Below are positions 15,786 through 23,945 of a stretch of 23,962 nt of DNA, piece after piece. The notes under the pieces were generated by a model, which was not told where the DNA came from, made no database searches, and worked only from the letters and a program-made list of their open reading frames with translations. The position numbers were made by a program, and so were the translations under genes. The stretch's first letter is position 1. Every line of letters starts with the position of its first letter. Location: contig JAUVLN010000004.1 in assembly GCA_030600725.1 (NCBI GenBank), positions 1 to 23,962 on the forward strand. Reading direction: 5' to 3'. The DNA comes from Thermoplasmatota archaeon. GTDB taxonomy: Archaea; Thermoplasmatota; Penumbrarchaeia; Penumbrarchaeales; Penumbrarchaeaceae.

Positions 15786-15822
15786 CTCCTGTTTTTACCC
15801 GGGTTGCATTCGGGTGAAGACG

Positions 15823-18800
15823 ATGTTCATGGAAAAGGTAGGCCAATATGTCACTAAGTATCCATGGACGATCGTCACCCTGGTGATCCTGATAACCGTC
15901 GGTGCTTTGATGGAGGCCGTGTTCGATCCGATGGAGCAGAGCTTCGATAACAAGGATTTCCTGCCGGACATGGAGGCCGCCGAGGCGTGGGGCGATTACC
16001 AGGATACATTCAGCACAAGTTACTATTTCTTCTCTGTGATCCGAGATTCCGATGGAGATGTCATAACAAAGGAGAATTTCCTCGACATGATCTCCCTAAC
16101 CGAGAGCATCAAGCAGAGTCCGACATTCCAGAGATGGAACGACACCTCCATATCCGGCTCCAATCCCGTTTCCCCTGCAAACGGCATGTACTCGATGTGG
16201 GAATCTACATACGATGCGGAGACTATAATCTTCACGGGTAATCTCCTATCAAATATTACCGGGGATACTGCAGCGCTTTTGGAAAACGCCAGCGATCTGA
16301 TATCACTTCTTGATATCGATGGAACGCCCGATCCGGCCGACCTGAATTCCACCATGGAACGCCTTGGCTCCAATATCGAAACCTTAGAGGAGGCGATATC
16401 ATCATCCCCCGTGGATGAAAGGGTTTTCTATCCCGATGCGGGCGCCTATTACAGATCTATAGGAAGCGACCAGGAATTGAAGGATGAGCTATCCAATCTT
16501 CTGCGTTACAATATTACGGGCGAGGAGGTTGGATTGGGGATCATGCGGTCCCAGATGTTCCACTGCACTGCGGACCTCACGGTCTCGGAATTGGATGACA
16601 GCGTGACATCCATCGATCACATCCTTTCGGATCTCTCATTCGAATATCCGAAGATCAAGGCGGTATTGATCTCGCTCAGGGTGGATATCCTGAACATCCA
16701 GGGGGAGATCAAGGAGAAGATGGAGCTGGCAGAAAAGGATGGAAACCCCACCATGATGGGATTGATCGGTCAGTACTATAATATGGCGGCCTTCGCCGTG
16801 AACTTCTACCTGACAGAGGATTTCGATCCGGAGAACGAGGACCTATCGGCCAAGGGATGCCTGGTGATGGTCTATCTCAACTACACGTTGAACGATATGG
16901 CCGAGGAGGACCAGGATAGGCTCCTGAAGATCGAGGGAAACCTATCCGAGGTGGTATGGTCCCAGGACAGGGCCTCCTCTCTTTCGATCCACCCCCTCGG
17001 CCTGGAGAGGATGAGCGAGAGGATCAATGAGGCGAATGAAGAATCGATGGCGATACTGCTCCCCGCCGCGGCGGGTGTCGTTATCATCATCCTCTCCACC
17101 ATCTACAGGAATGTCACGGATGTCCTGCTGAACCTTGCGGGATTGACCATGGCGATCGTCTGGATGTACGGCCTCGGCTCCCTCCTTGGATTCAGCTCGA
17201 ATCCCATGATGACCACCGTACCTGTTCTTCTTGTGGGGTTGGGTATCGACTATGGCATCCACCTCACCATGAGATACCGGGAGGAGGTGAGATCGGGCAA
17301 GGAAGTAAGAGCGGCATTGAAAGGGATGTCCGGTTCGGTGGGTGTTGCCCTGCTACTTGCCACCTTTACCACGGTTCTAGCATTCGCATCCAACATCGCA
17401 TCGCCGATAAGCCTGATGATACAATTCGGCGTACTGACAGCGGCCGGGATCATGTTCAGTTTCGTGATCATGCTCACCTTCCTGCCGGCCATGAAGATGA
17501 TTATAGATACGCGGAAGGCGAAGAAGGGCAAGTATCTGTTCTCGAAGGTATCCGAAGGGCATGACCCGACGAAGTACGAGGAGAAGGGGTCCGGGATCAG
17601 ATGGCTGAATACGGGAATCGTCAGACTGGCCCTGATGGCGGAGCGAAGACCGATCGTGATCATTACGGTAACCCTGATCCTGACAGCGGGGCTCGGATTT
17701 GCGGCATCGGACAGTAAAGTGACCTTTGACATCAATGACTTCCTTCCCGAGGGGCTTCAGGAGACGGAGGACATATCCTATCTCCTGAATGAGTTCAGGC
17801 TAGGCGGTTCGGGGGAATCTGGGATCATCCTCGTATACGGGAATATCGCCGAACCGAACGTCCTTCGGGCCATGTCACAAACGCTTGACCTTGCAGATAA
17901 CAGCGGATCGGAATACCTGACCATGGAAGGGGACAAGGTCAATGCGGATTTCATCCTTTTCTCCATGAACGATATGGCCGTTGGTATGGCCATGATGGAC
18001 CCGGGCCACCCGTATGTGAAGGAGTACGGCAAGGTGTTCGATATCAACTCCTCGCTTCCCAATGATAACTCCACAAAAGATGACATCAAAAAGGTCCTCG
18101 ACCTCTATTACGACAACTTCACACCTCTGGCCCGCAGGGTGATACACAGGACAGATGGCGAATATGACATCTCGGCGATCACCCTGACGATCTACACAGA
18201 GAATAATAATCAGGCCTGGGAGCTTTACGATCAGATCAATACATTCATTGAGCCCATGGAGGAGATCAAGGGAGAAGGGATATACGAGGTTAAGGTGACC
18301 GGCTCGACCATACTAACGGCCGTGATAATCGACGCCATAACGGAATCACAGATGAACTCGATCTTGATCACCCTGATCGTCTCCCTTGTTGTACTCACGG
18401 TCATCTTCTATATTAAGGAGAGGTCCTTCACCCTTGGAGGGGTTGCCCTCCTGCCAATGCTGTTCTGCATGGTATGGATATTGGGCACGATGAATCTGGT
18501 GGGCATACCTTTGAATGTCATGACAATAACCATCGGGTCCCTGACGATCGGATTGGGGATCACATACGGGATCCATATAACCCACAGGTTCGTGGAGGAT
18601 ATCAAGGTCCATGAGGACCTGAAGGAGGCGACCAAGAGCACCATGCTCAACACCGGAACGGCCCTGTTCGGGGCGGCATCCACCACCATCGCAGGATTCG
18701 GCCTCCTTGTATTCGCCCTCATGCCTCCCCTGCAGCAGTTCGGGATTGTGACCGCCCTCTCGATCCTGTTCTCCTTCATCGCCTCCGTTCTCGTCCTGCC

Positions 18801-18921
18801 CTCACTGCTTGTCATCTGGGCAAAGGGATACAGGAGGTTCAGATCGAAGAAGGACAATGGTGAGGAAACCTCCCCCTCCACACCCGCTGGTAAGGGCGAT
18901 GTGTCAGGGGGGACAAATTAA
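15823..18921 (+). CDS. RND/MMPL-superfamily transporter
   Basis: A 1032-residue membrane protein with the duplicated RND layout: one helix (about 15-36), a large extracytoplasmic loop, a block of five helices (about 405-570), then a second unit with a helix from about residue 605, a second large loop and a final five-helix block up to about 1010. The first helix-4 equivalent has GLGIDYGIHL with D476/Y477, the pair typical of proton relay in MmpL/RND proteins. The second copy reads GLGITYGIHI with T914 in place of Asp. The long loops contain acidic and helical segments. Substrate is unknown; relatives export lipids, hopanoids or toxic compounds. The start at 15823 is set by GGTGA and the promoter. 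The stop overlaps the promoter of kae1. Confidence 0.9.
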   Translation: MFMEKVGQYVTKYPWTIVTLVILITVGALMEAVFDPMEQSFDNKDFLPDMEAAEAWGDYQDTFSTSYYFFSVIRDSDGDVITKENFLDMISLTESIKQSPTFQRWNDTSISGSNPVSPANGMYSMWESTYDAETIIFTGNLLSNITGDTAALLENASDLISLLDIDGTPDPADLNSTMERLGSNIETLEEAISSSPVDERVFYPDAGAYYRSIGSDQELKDELSNLLRYNITGEEVGLGIMRSQMFHCTADLTVSELDDSVTSIDHILSDLSFEYPKIKAVLISLRVDILNIQGEIKEKMELAEKDGNPTMMGLIGQYYNMAAFAVNFYLTEDFDPENEDLSAKGCLVMVYLNYTLNDMAEEDQDRLLKIEGNLSEVVWSQDRASSLSIHPLGLERMSERINEANEESMAILLPAAAGVVIIILSTIYRNVTDVLLNLAGLTMAIVWMYGLGSLLGFSSNPMMTTVPVLLVGLGIDYGIHLTMRYREEVRSGKEVRAALKGMSGSVGVALLLATFTTVLAFASNIASPISLMIQFGVLTAAGIMFSFVIMLTFLPAMKMIIDTRKAKKGKYLFSKVSEGHDPTKYEEKGSGIRWLNTGIVRLALMAERRPIVIITVTLILTAGLGFAASDSKVTFDINDFLPEGLQETEDISYLLNEFRLGGSGESGIILVYGNIAEPNVLRAMSQTLDLADNSGSEYLTMEGDKVNADFILFSMNDMAVGMAMMDPGHPYVKEYGKVFDINSSLPNDNSTKDDIKKVLDLYYDNFTPLARRVIHRTDGEYDISAITLTIYTENNNQAWELYDQINTFIEPMEEIKGEGIYEVKVTGSTILTAVIIDAITESQMNSILITLIVSLVVLTVIFYIKERSFTLGGVALLPMLFCMVWILGTMNLVGIPLNVMTITIGSLTIGLGITYGIHITHRFVEDIKVHEDLKEATKSTMLNTGTALFGAASTTIAGFGLLVFALMPPLQQFGIVTALSILFSFIASVLVLPSLLVIWAKGYRRFRSKKDNGEETSPSTPAGKGDVSGGTN

Positions 18922-18925
18922 ATAA
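18917..18925 (+). promoter_or_regulatory. promoter of kae1-bud32, inside the transporter stop codon
   Basis: ATTAAATAA overlaps the TAA stop of the transporter gene. Its centre lies about 26 bases before the ATG at 18947, and no ribosome binding site is present, so a leaderless transcript is expected. Confidence 0.5.
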
Positions 18926-18946
18926 GTTCCTTACAATGGACAGGCA

Positions 18947-20668
18947 ATGCGGGTACTCGGGATAGAATCCACAGCACATACCTTCGGAGCCGGCGTGGTC
19001 AAGGATGGAGAGATCCTGTCCAACGTACGGAGGATGTATGTGCCCGAGAAGGGAGGGATACATCCGAGGGAGGCTGCCGATCATCACGTCGAGGTAGGCA
19101 CATCCGCAGTGGCCGATGCGCTGGACCTTGCAACCATCGATGAAGGAGAGCTTGACCTGGTCTCATTCTCCAGGGGGCCGGGACTCGGGCCCTGTCTCAG
19201 GGTGGGGGCGACGATCGCAAGGGTCATCTCACAGAAGAACAGGATCCCGATCCTTGGCGTGAACCACTGTGTTGCACACATCGAGATAGGACGGACCATG
19301 GGATGCTCCGATCCGGTCCTTCTCTACGCGTCCGGCGGGAATACCCAGGTCATAGCCTATCTGATGGGCAGGTACAGGGTACTTGGCGAGACGCTAGACA
19401 TAGGAATAGGCAATATGCTGGATAAGTTCGGACGGGATATAGGGATACCTTTTCCGGCAGGTCCCAGGATCGAAATGCTCGCCAGAGGAGAGGCCGTCGA
19501 GCCTTTCACTGATCACGAGATCGACCCCGATGACATCCATCTTATCGATCTCCCATACTCAGTTAAGGGGATGGATGTCTCCTTCTCCGGGATCCACACC
19601 GCTGCGAAAAGCCTGATCGACAAGGGTCACCCCCTACCATCCGTCTGCAGATCCCTGCAGGAGACCGTGTTCTCCATGCTGTGCGAAGTTACCGAACGGG
19701 CAATGGCCCATATAGGAACCGATGAGCTTCTCCTCGGCGGCGGGGTGGCATGCAACAGACGACTTCAGGAGATGGCCTCCACCATGGCACGGGAGAGAGG
19801 TGGTAAAAGCTACGCCCCTCCCGGACCGCTTCTTGTGGACAACGGTGCGATGATCGCCTATCTGGGAGAGATGATGCACGGATCGGGCATCGAACATGAA
19901 CTCCAGGACACCGTGATCGATCAGAGGTTCAGAACCGATCAGGTGGACGTTCTCTGGAGGGAGAGGGGAAGGCCGGGAAGGATCACAACTCCCAATACCA
20001 TATCGCTGGAGGTTGGCAGCGTCCCCGTACCCGGGACGGTTCTGGGCAGGGGTGCCGAGGCGCTGATCACATCGGTCAAGAGGATGGACCTGGACTGTGT
20101 ATCCAAGAGGAGGGCACGGAAAGGTTACAGGCTCGAGGCCATAGAGAAAAAGCTAACTATAACCAGGATGAGAAATGAGGTCCGGATGCTTCAGCAGATC
20201 AGATCCCTAGGGGTCAGGACCCCACACGTGATCGATGTGGACGAGATGGAGGGCACCCTGACCCTTGAGCTTTTAAAAGGGCCAAGGGTGGCTTCCATCC
20301 TCAATACCCTCAGCGGGGAACGCGTGGGGAAGATCCTGAACGGGATCGGTCGGATCGCGGGAACCCTTCACAGGGGGGGCATCGTGCACGGCGACCTCAC
20401 CACATCGAACTTTCTACTTCTATCGGCAGACGGGAAGCTGGATATGGCCCTGATAGACACCTCTTTGGCCGAAAGAAGTAGCGAGCTGGAGAAGATCGGT
20501 GTGGACCTTAGGCTGCTGTTCGAGGTTTTCGGATCGACACATTCCCAGCTCCTGGACAGGGTCGATGAACTATGGAGAGGTTATTCCGAAATGTACCCCC
20601 AATGGAAGGAGGCCAGGGAGAAACTGGATGAGATAACAAGGAGGGGCAGATATCTGAGCCCCTTGTAG
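18947..20668 (+). CDS. KEOPS complex fusion protein Kae1-Bud32
   Basis: Catalyses the last step of t6A formation at position 37 of ANN-decoding tRNAs, using threonylcarbamoyl-AMP. Residues 1 to about 325 are Kae1 (TsaD family): ESTAHTFGAGVV, metal-binding NHCVAH (H107, H111), YASGGNTQVI, GGGVACNRRL and VDNGAMI (D298). After a linker, about 355-573 form Bud32, a small atypical kinase/ATPase: RGAEALI nucleotide loop, K387 in SKRRARKGYR, HGDLTTSN (481-488) and the metal Asp at D504. The DFG-like motif reads DTSL (504-507), where archaeal Bud32 proteins usually have DFGL; a change of Phe-Gly to Thr-Ser is notable. The Kae1-Bud32 fusion is established in several euryarchaea. The XTP diphosphatase gene follows by eight bases. 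Confidence 0.97.
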   Translation: MRVLGIESTAHTFGAGVVKDGEILSNVRRMYVPEKGGIHPREAADHHVEVGTSAVADALDLATIDEGELDLVSFSRGPGLGPCLRVGATIARVISQKNRIPILGVNHCVAHIEIGRTMGCSDPVLLYASGGNTQVIAYLMGRYRVLGETLDIGIGNMLDKFGRDIGIPFPAGPRIEMLARGEAVEPFTDHEIDPDDIHLIDLPYSVKGMDVSFSGIHTAAKSLIDKGHPLPSVCRSLQETVFSMLCEVTERAMAHIGTDELLLGGGVACNRRLQEMASTMARERGGKSYAPPGPLLVDNGAMIAYLGEMMHGSGIEHELQDTVIDQRFRTDQVDVLWRERGRPGRITTPNTISLEVGSVPVPGTVLGRGAEALITSVKRMDLDCVSKRRARKGYRLEAIEKKLTITRMRNEVRMLQQIRSLGVRTPHVIDVDEMEGTLTLELLKGPRVASILNTLSGERVGKILNGIGRIAGTLHRGGIVHGDLTTSNFLLLSADGKLDMALIDTSLAERSSELEKIGVDLRLLFEVFGSTHSQLLDRVDELWRGYSEMYPQWKEAREKLDEITRRGRYLSPL

Positions 20669-20676
20669 GTGATATC

Positions 20677-21243
20677 ATGAAAGGGAGATTGTATCTGATA
20701 ACCGGCAACCCCGGGAAGCTGAAGGAGATCAAGAACAGGCTGGATGGACTGGATATCGAATTGAGCACCATGGAGGAGGATTTCGTGGAGATCCAGGCCG
20801 ATACCCTTGAGGAGGTTGTTTTCTTCGGTATAGAACATCTGGTAGGGGAAAAGAGGATCGATCGACCCTTTATCAAGGATGATTCGGGCCTCTTTATAGA
20901 TGCACTTGATGGATTCCCCGGCGTGTATTCGGCCTATGTACAACAGACGATAGGGAACGACGGGATCCTCCAGCTGATGAAAGGGATGGACGACAGGACG
21001 GCAACGTTCAAAACGGTGATGGGGCTCCACATCCCGGGTGAGGGTATCAGCCTCTTCAGGGGAGAGATCAAGGGCGATATCACCCTTGAAAAGAGGGGGT
21101 TCTTCGGGTTCGGATACGACCCCATCTTCATCCCTGAAGGGTCCGAAAGGACCTTCGCCGAAATGACCCTTGAGGAGAAGAACCGGGACAGCCACAGGAT
21201 CAGGGCCACGATGAAGCTGGTCGATCACCTCTCGATGGAGTGA
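20677..21243 (+). CDS. rdgB: XTP/dITP diphosphatase (non-canonical purine NTP pyrophosphatase)
   Basis: Removes inosine and xanthosine triphosphates from the nucleotide pool by hydrolysis to monophosphate and pyrophosphate. The 188 residues carry the Ham1/RdgB signatures: LITGNPGKLKEI at the N-terminus, the metal/base segment KDDSGLFIDAL (about 68-78), FPGVYSAYV, and GFGYDPIFIPEG (about 147-158) followed by FAEMTLEEKNRDSHR. The ATG at 20677 is preceded by GGTGAT with three bases between, the same arrangement used to assign the pyrH start. It is cotranscribed with kae1-bud32, a pairing seen in other archaea. Confidence 0.96.
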   Translation: MKGRLYLITGNPGKLKEIKNRLDGLDIELSTMEEDFVEIQADTLEEVVFFGIEHLVGEKRIDRPFIKDDSGLFIDALDGFPGVYSAYVQQTIGNDGILQLMKGMDDRTATFKTVMGLHIPGEGISLFRGEIKGDITLEKRGFFGFGYDPIFIPEGSERTFAEMTLEEKNRDSHRIRATMKLVDHLSME

Positions 21244-21257
21244 CAGGTCCTTTCGGA

Positions 21258-21542
21258 TCAGACGAAGGTCTCTATCGACTGAAGGATCTCGAGGAGATCG
21301 TCCCGGACCCCTGCCTCATCCGCCTCATCCTCGAGCTGTCTGATCCTGTCGGTGTAGGACCTGAGCTGTCCGATTAGCTCGCGGAAACAGAGCACCTCAT
21401 CCCGGGTTACCCGCTTGGCGGGGATCTTCTCGATAGCGATATCATCCGATTCTATGTTATATTTGAGAGAACAGAACATCTTGACCGATTCAATCTCTCC
21501 TGTGTAGAATCCAAGTACGCGATGTGTTGTGAGCTGATACAC
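21258..21542 (-). CDS. small hypothetical protein
   Basis: Not recognised. The frame gives 94 residues from a GTG at 21542 and 105 from an ATG at 21575. The N-terminal half looks like beta-strands (VLGFYTGEIESVKMF, YNIESDDIAIEKIPAKRV) and the C-terminal half is a charged helical segment (CFRELIGQLRSYTDRIRQLEDEADEAGV) that may form a coiled coil. The minus-strand TATA-like AATATAAC (21581-21588) would start transcription near 21557, after the ATG at 21575, so the GTG is preferred; a later ATG at 21479 would give 73 residues. Codon use is like the neighbours, which supports coding. It is convergent with rdgB, 14 bases apart, and divergent from the DUF373 gene. Confidence 0.6.
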   Translation of the reverse strand: MYQLTTHRVLGFYTGEIESVKMFCSLKYNIESDDIAIEKIPAKRVTRDEVLCFRELIGQLRSYTDRIRQLEDEADEAGVRDDLLEILQSIETFV

Positions 21543-21612
21543 TTTGAAAAATATTAGACTTCGGGGGGAGGTCATGTATAGTTATATTGATCACTAATTA
21601 ACCACCTTTCCC

Positions 21613-21622
21613 GGGATATCCC
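21613..21622. promoter_or_regulatory. palindrome in the intergenic region before the DUF373 gene
   Basis: GGGATATCCC is a perfect 10-bp palindrome about 140 bases before the DUF373 start and 70 before the divergent small gene. A TATA-like CATATAAG (21651-21658) follows it. Apart from these and the promoter at 21722, the 179-base stretch from 21576 shows nothing else I can support. Confidence 0.25.
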
Positions 21623-21721
21623 AGGGGCCCACATATCGTGCATATAAGGGTTCACCACATGATCGGCTGCCCATCGATATGCTGCGATAATTTCATTTAA
21701 TCGGATATCTTTCAAATATGA

Positions 21722-21728
21722 TTATATA
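21722..21728 (+). promoter_or_regulatory. promoter of the DUF373 gene (near-leaderless)
   Basis: TTATATA centres at 21725, placing transcription start near 21752, about three bases before the ATG at 21755. This makes the GTG at 21734, which would add seven residues, unlikely as the start. Confidence 0.6.
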
Positions 21729-21754
21729 GAGAGGTGACCATTTATCCCCTGAAG

Positions 21755-22843
21755 ATGAAAACACTTGTCCTATGCGTGGATCGCGATGATGACCTGGGTG
21801 TGAAATCCCAGGTGACAAGCCCGGTCATCGGCAGAAAGAACAACCTGAAGGCACTGGTAGCTTTGGGCATAGCAGATCCCGAGGACTCTGATACTAACGT
21901 CATGTTCATGGGGCTGAAACTCTACCGAAAATACAAGGAGATGGGGAGGGAGGTGGAGGTCGCCACCATATGCGGGGACAAGAACGTGGGCGTCGTCTCC
22001 GATGCGAATCTGGTCCGCCAATTCTACTCCGTCATAGAGCAGTTCTCACCCGACACGCTCGTACTTGTGTCGGACGGGGCGGAGGACGAGGTTATCCTTC
22101 CGGTCATATCCCAGAGGGTGCAGGTCGAACACGTTGAGCGGGTTGTCATCAAGCAGGCCCAGAACATCGAATCCACCTTTTACATAGTCATGTCAGCGCT
22201 CAAGAACCCCAAGATCGCCAAGAAGGTCATTGTCCCGGTGGCGATGGCACTGATGCTCTGGGGCATCATGATGATCCTCGGTCGGACGGAGGAGGCCCTC
22301 GGCCTCATGCTGGCGTTCTTCTCCCTATTCCTTCTCTCGAAGGCGCTCAACCTGGAGGGACAGGCCGCCAGGATGTTCGAGGATACGCAGGGCGCGTTGA
22401 AAACACGTCGTTATCTGCTGTTCGGGGGAGTGATAATATCCATGACCCTGATAATCAGCGGGATGTTCTACAGCTTCTTCCAGGCGAGGAACGAGGAGGA
22501 GGCGCGAAGGTTCCTGTACCAGTTCCTGGACACCATAATACCCTTCATCATCCTCGCTGCGGTGTCGTATACACTTGGCAACACGTTCGACACGTATATG
22601 AGGAAAGGAAAATTCATCCGGTCCACCTGGACCATCGTATTCTCACTGGGAGCCATCTACTTCATCGCAAAGACCACAATGGATTTCATAGGGGCGGTAT
22701 TGGGATACGTGGAGTCCTTCAACTGGGAGAACGGTCTCAGATACCTTGCCATCGCCGGCCTCCTGCTCATCATCACCATGGCCGTTCACACCTACAACAA
22801 GGGAAAATCCAAGGGCAAGAGGAAGGTCGGATGGATGAGATAG
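21755..22843 (+). CDS. DUF373-family integral membrane protein
   Basis: A 362-residue archaeal protein of unknown function. An N-terminal soluble domain (1 to about 145) begins with KTLVLCVDRDDDLG and contains DPEDSDTNVMF, ICGDKNVG and VLVSDGAEDE, the conserved acidic segments of the DUF373 family; they suggest a Rossmann-like fold with possible metal or nucleotide binding. Residues about 160 to 350 hold several hydrophobic helices, some paired (around 165-200, 220-245, 260-285, 295-325 and 330-350), ending with a basic cytoplasmic tail (KGKSKGKRK). The start at 21755 follows from the promoter. The next gene, mptE, starts three bases after the stop, so the two form an operon. Confidence 0.88.
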   Translation: MKTLVLCVDRDDDLGVKSQVTSPVIGRKNNLKALVALGIADPEDSDTNVMFMGLKLYRKYKEMGREVEVATICGDKNVGVVSDANLVRQFYSVIEQFSPDTLVLVSDGAEDEVILPVISQRVQVEHVERVVIKQAQNIESTFYIVMSALKNPKIAKKVIVPVAMALMLWGIMMILGRTEEALGLMLAFFSLFLLSKALNLEGQAARMFEDTQGALKTRRYLLFGGVIISMTLIISGMFYSFFQARNEEEARRFLYQFLDTIIPFIILAAVSYTLGNTFDTYMRKGKFIRSTWTIVFSLGAIYFIAKTTMDFIGAVLGYVESFNWENGLRYLAIAGLLLIITMAVHTYNKGKSKGKRKVGWMR

Positions 22844-22846
22844 GAG

Positions 22847-23689
22847 ATGATGCCCGTGGACACTGAAACATGGATGCCCATATACTATGCGATAGCAAAC
22901 GACCTCGGTATAGATCCACTTGAGGATGCAAACGCATCAAATATCCTCTCGGACCTGCTTTCCGATAACCCAGATATCGCACCCAGGGGGGAGGTCCTCG
23001 ATGAGGTGTCCCAGCTTCTAATGGGAAAGAGGGCCTATGTTTTCGGATCCGGGCCCGATCTGGAGGAGGAGCTTGACAGGTTCACGACCGAACGTTTGAG
23101 CGCTTTGAAGGGAAAGGAGACATCATGGTTGGACTCCGTATTGATCTCCGCGGATGGTGCGACCTCCGCCCTTCTCGCCAGGGACCTCGTACCTCACATC
23201 ATCGTAACAGACCTCGACGGGGACACAAGCGACCAGATGGATTGCCTGGAAAGAGGTACCGTAATGTTCCTGCACGGCCACGCGGATAACGTGGGGACGC
23301 TGAGAACATGCGCGCCCGAGCTCAAGGGGCGGGTGATAGGGACCACACAGGTCTCACCCTACGAGGGAGGGCATCTGGATAATTTCGGCGGTTTCTCGGA
23401 TGGGGACCGGGCGGTGTTCATTGCGGAACACTTCGGCGCCTCGGCCATAATCCTTCTGGGTTTCAATTTCAACGAGGTGGGGGAGAAGATCGGCGAGGGG
23501 GGGATCAGGTCGGACCTTACGGAGGAACAGGAGGATTGGAAATTCCGCAAGCTGACCTGGGCCTCGGTCCTTCTGGGACTTGTGACGAAACCCCAGCCGA
23601 TCTCGTACAGCGATAGGCATTCTCTTCTGAGGCAGGTTCTGGAAAGCCAGGGCCCGATAAAAAAAGGGAGGTTGAACAGGGACCTTTAG
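22847..23689 (+). CDS. mptE: 6-hydroxymethyl-7,8-dihydropterin pyrophosphokinase, archaeal type
   Basis: Transfers pyrophosphate from ATP to 6-hydroxymethyl-7,8-dihydropterin, a step toward tetrahydromethanopterin or folate-like cofactors. The 280 residues show the DUF115/MptE pattern: FGSGPDLEEE (from residue 66), SADGATSALL, VTDLDGDTSD, LHGHADN, GTTQVSPYEGGHLDNFGGFSDGDRA, and LLGFNF. It is not related in sequence to bacterial FolK. The start is either ATG 22847 or GTG 22856; GGAG at 22843-22846 lies directly against the ATG but nine bases from the GTG, which is the better spacing. A difference of three residues does not affect the call. Cotranscribed with DUF373. Confidence 0.93.
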   Translation: MMPVDTETWMPIYYAIANDLGIDPLEDANASNILSDLLSDNPDIAPRGEVLDEVSQLLMGKRAYVFGSGPDLEEELDRFTTERLSALKGKETSWLDSVLISADGATSALLARDLVPHIIVTDLDGDTSDQMDCLERGTVMFLHGHADNVGTLRTCAPELKGRVIGTTQVSPYEGGHLDNFGGFSDGDRAVFIAEHFGASAIILLGFNFNEVGEKIGEGGIRSDLTEEQEDWKFRKLTWASVLLGLVTKPQPISYSDRHSLLRQVLESQGPIKKGRLNRDL

Positions 23690-23734
23690 GATCCTCACTT
23701 CATCCGGCCTCATATCCGGTTCAACACAATAACC

Positions 23735-23742
23735 TTATATAA
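23735..23742 (+). promoter_or_regulatory. promoter of the L40e gene
   Basis: TTATATAA would start transcription near 23765, leaving a leader of about 13 bases with GGTGGT (23768-23773) just ahead of the ATG at 23778. Confidence 0.65.
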
Positions 23743-23777
23743 TTAAATGTGTTAGCGCAAAATCCACGGTGGTATCG

Positions 23778-23945
23778 ATGGGAAAAAGCTTGGATCCCGA
23801 GATCAGGAAGATAGTTGAAAGCAGAAGGCTTCTAAAGAGGATCTGCATGAGATGCTGTGCCAGGAATTCCATCAGGGCCGATCAGTGCCGAAAGTGCGGA
23901 TACAAAGGACTCCGCATGAAGGCAAAAGAGAGCAGGGGCGGATGA
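23778..23945 (+). CDS. rpl40e: 50S ribosomal protein L40e
   Basis: A complete 55-residue zinc-ribbon protein of the large ribosomal subunit; in eukaryotes the homologue is made fused to ubiquitin, but here it stands alone. The zinc ligands are C23 and C26 (CMRC) and C37 and C40 ([10 protein letters not shown]), in the spacing usual for archaeal L40e, followed by a basic tail (MKAKESRGG). C27 directly after the first pair is an extra cysteine where many relatives have Gly. The ATG at 23778 is supported by GGTGGT and an upstream TATA box. A stop at 23943-23945 ends it 17 bases before the window edge. Confidence 0.95.
   Translation: MGKSLDPEIRKIVESRRLLKRICMRCCARNSIRADQCRKCGYKGLRMKAKESRGG

Noticed and set aside
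15797..15815. Hairpin ACCCG/CGGGT covering the transporter's ribosome binding site
   Set aside because: The TATA box at 15779 puts transcription start near 15808, so the left arm would not be in the RNA; it might matter only if an upstream promoter is used.
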